DNA of 64,000 bases from NCBI RefSeq assembly GCF_003286085.1, contig NW_020825343.1:558001-622000 (forward strand), given 5' to 3'. The notes under the pieces were generated by a model, which was given only the letters and a program-made list of their open reading frames with translations, ran no database searches and was not told the origin of the DNA. Position 1 is the first letter of the stretch; every line of letters starts with the position of its first letter. This DNA is from Drosophila persimilis (taxonomy: Eukaryota; Arthropoda; Insecta; Diptera; Drosophilidae). A program made the position numbers and the translations under genes. Below, one piece after another: positions 63,603-64,000 of the stretch.

Positions 63603-63960
63603 GTGAGTACCGAAAATAAGCAGTCGTGAAGCAGCATCACTTACCAACATCATAGGTCGTACACTCACCTCACACGGAGGCGAACAAAGGTGTCACTCGA
63701 CCCGTGCCGAGAGTCGGCTTGGCTGGGGGCCCGGTCTAAACACTAGTCCAGTTATTAACTCAGGGACTGGGCAGCACCCTGTTCTAAAGATGCCTTATCT
63801 GCCTTTTAGTGGCCATTAGCCCATTGATACTCACTGGCCCCTATTGAGGCAGCTAAAGGGGAGTTCAACTTCGGCTTTAGCTCAGTGAAAGAGGAAGCCG
63901 TTGCCATAGCGATATGTGACTATTAATTACTTTCGCAAAAAACTAGAGACCAGATTGTTG
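63603..63960. other. GC-rich island of unknown origin with minus-strand donors
   Basis: From about 63460 to 63900 the sequence is clearly more GC-rich than the flanks, with few simple repeats. On the minus strand it contains GAG|GTGAGTGT (last exon base 63669), TTG|GTAAGTGA (donor at about 63644) and CCA|GTGAGTAT (donor at about 63842). A small perfect hairpin, GCCGA-GAG-TCGGC, lies at about 63698-63712. It might be an upstream leader exon of the minus-strand gene inferred from the ratchet points, or a fragment of a retroelement untranslated region. I recognise no element by sequence, and no frame is open at useful length. Confidence 0.3.
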
Positions 63961-64000
63961 GGGTTTTTATTTTTGTCATATTCTCAGGACAGTGTGCTAT

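Noticed and set aside
63458..63625. Hammerhead-ribozyme-like words CTGATGAG and CCGAAAA
   Set aside because: The words lie about 90 nt apart and the sequences next to them cannot pair to make stem II.

Overview
The window looks like non-coding DNA from a fly of the genus Drosophila. I cannot fix the species. An obscura-group fly is possible from the density and type of microsatellites, but that is only an impression. Supporting evidence is the dense CA, CT/GA, CAG and GGC-type hexanucleotide repeats, GAGA-type tracts, insect-style splice signals with a CTAAT branch site, and A/C-rich leader-like sequence. No stretch reads as a protein I recognise. The longest open frame (about 226 codons, 56337-57017, minus) looks like chance, and I call no protein-coding gene.

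The best-supported structure is a large, intron-dominated transcription unit on the minus strand. Two sites have a 3' splice site fused directly to a 5' splice site (pyrimidine tract, CAG, then GTAAGT), at 49397/49398 and 4398/4399. This is the signature of recursive-splicing ratchet points in long Drosophila introns. Between them, at about 18.5-22.1 kb, lies what looks like an internal promoter: GAGA-rich sequence at 21.85-22.1 kb, a leader-like segment ending in a donor at 20761, and a second leader-like segment (18543-19527) ending in a strong donor at 18542. This fits a long developmental gene with nested promoters whose coding exons lie to the left of the window. Nothing here identifies the gene.

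On the plus strand there is a possible 39-nt microexon (42437-42475) and a possible non-coding cassette exon (63458-63602). The second sits in a GC-rich island at the right edge that also carries minus-strand donors, so its true orientation or a transposon origin is open.

The rest is intron or intergenic sequence full of simple repeats, with a few quieter AT-rich blocks (17.46-17.96, 26.70-27.06, 30.72-31.14, 48.04-48.62, 49.56-50.04 and 58.68-59.30 kb). Three short words recur more often than base composition predicts: GCATACTT, the core of the Su(Hw) insulator-protein site (10 copies, six full consensus matches, four within 41.8-44.5 kb); TACGAGTA (13 copies); and GCCATAAA (10 copies). The Su(Hw)-like sites suggest a chromatin-organising role for the intron. 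The other two words have no assigned role.
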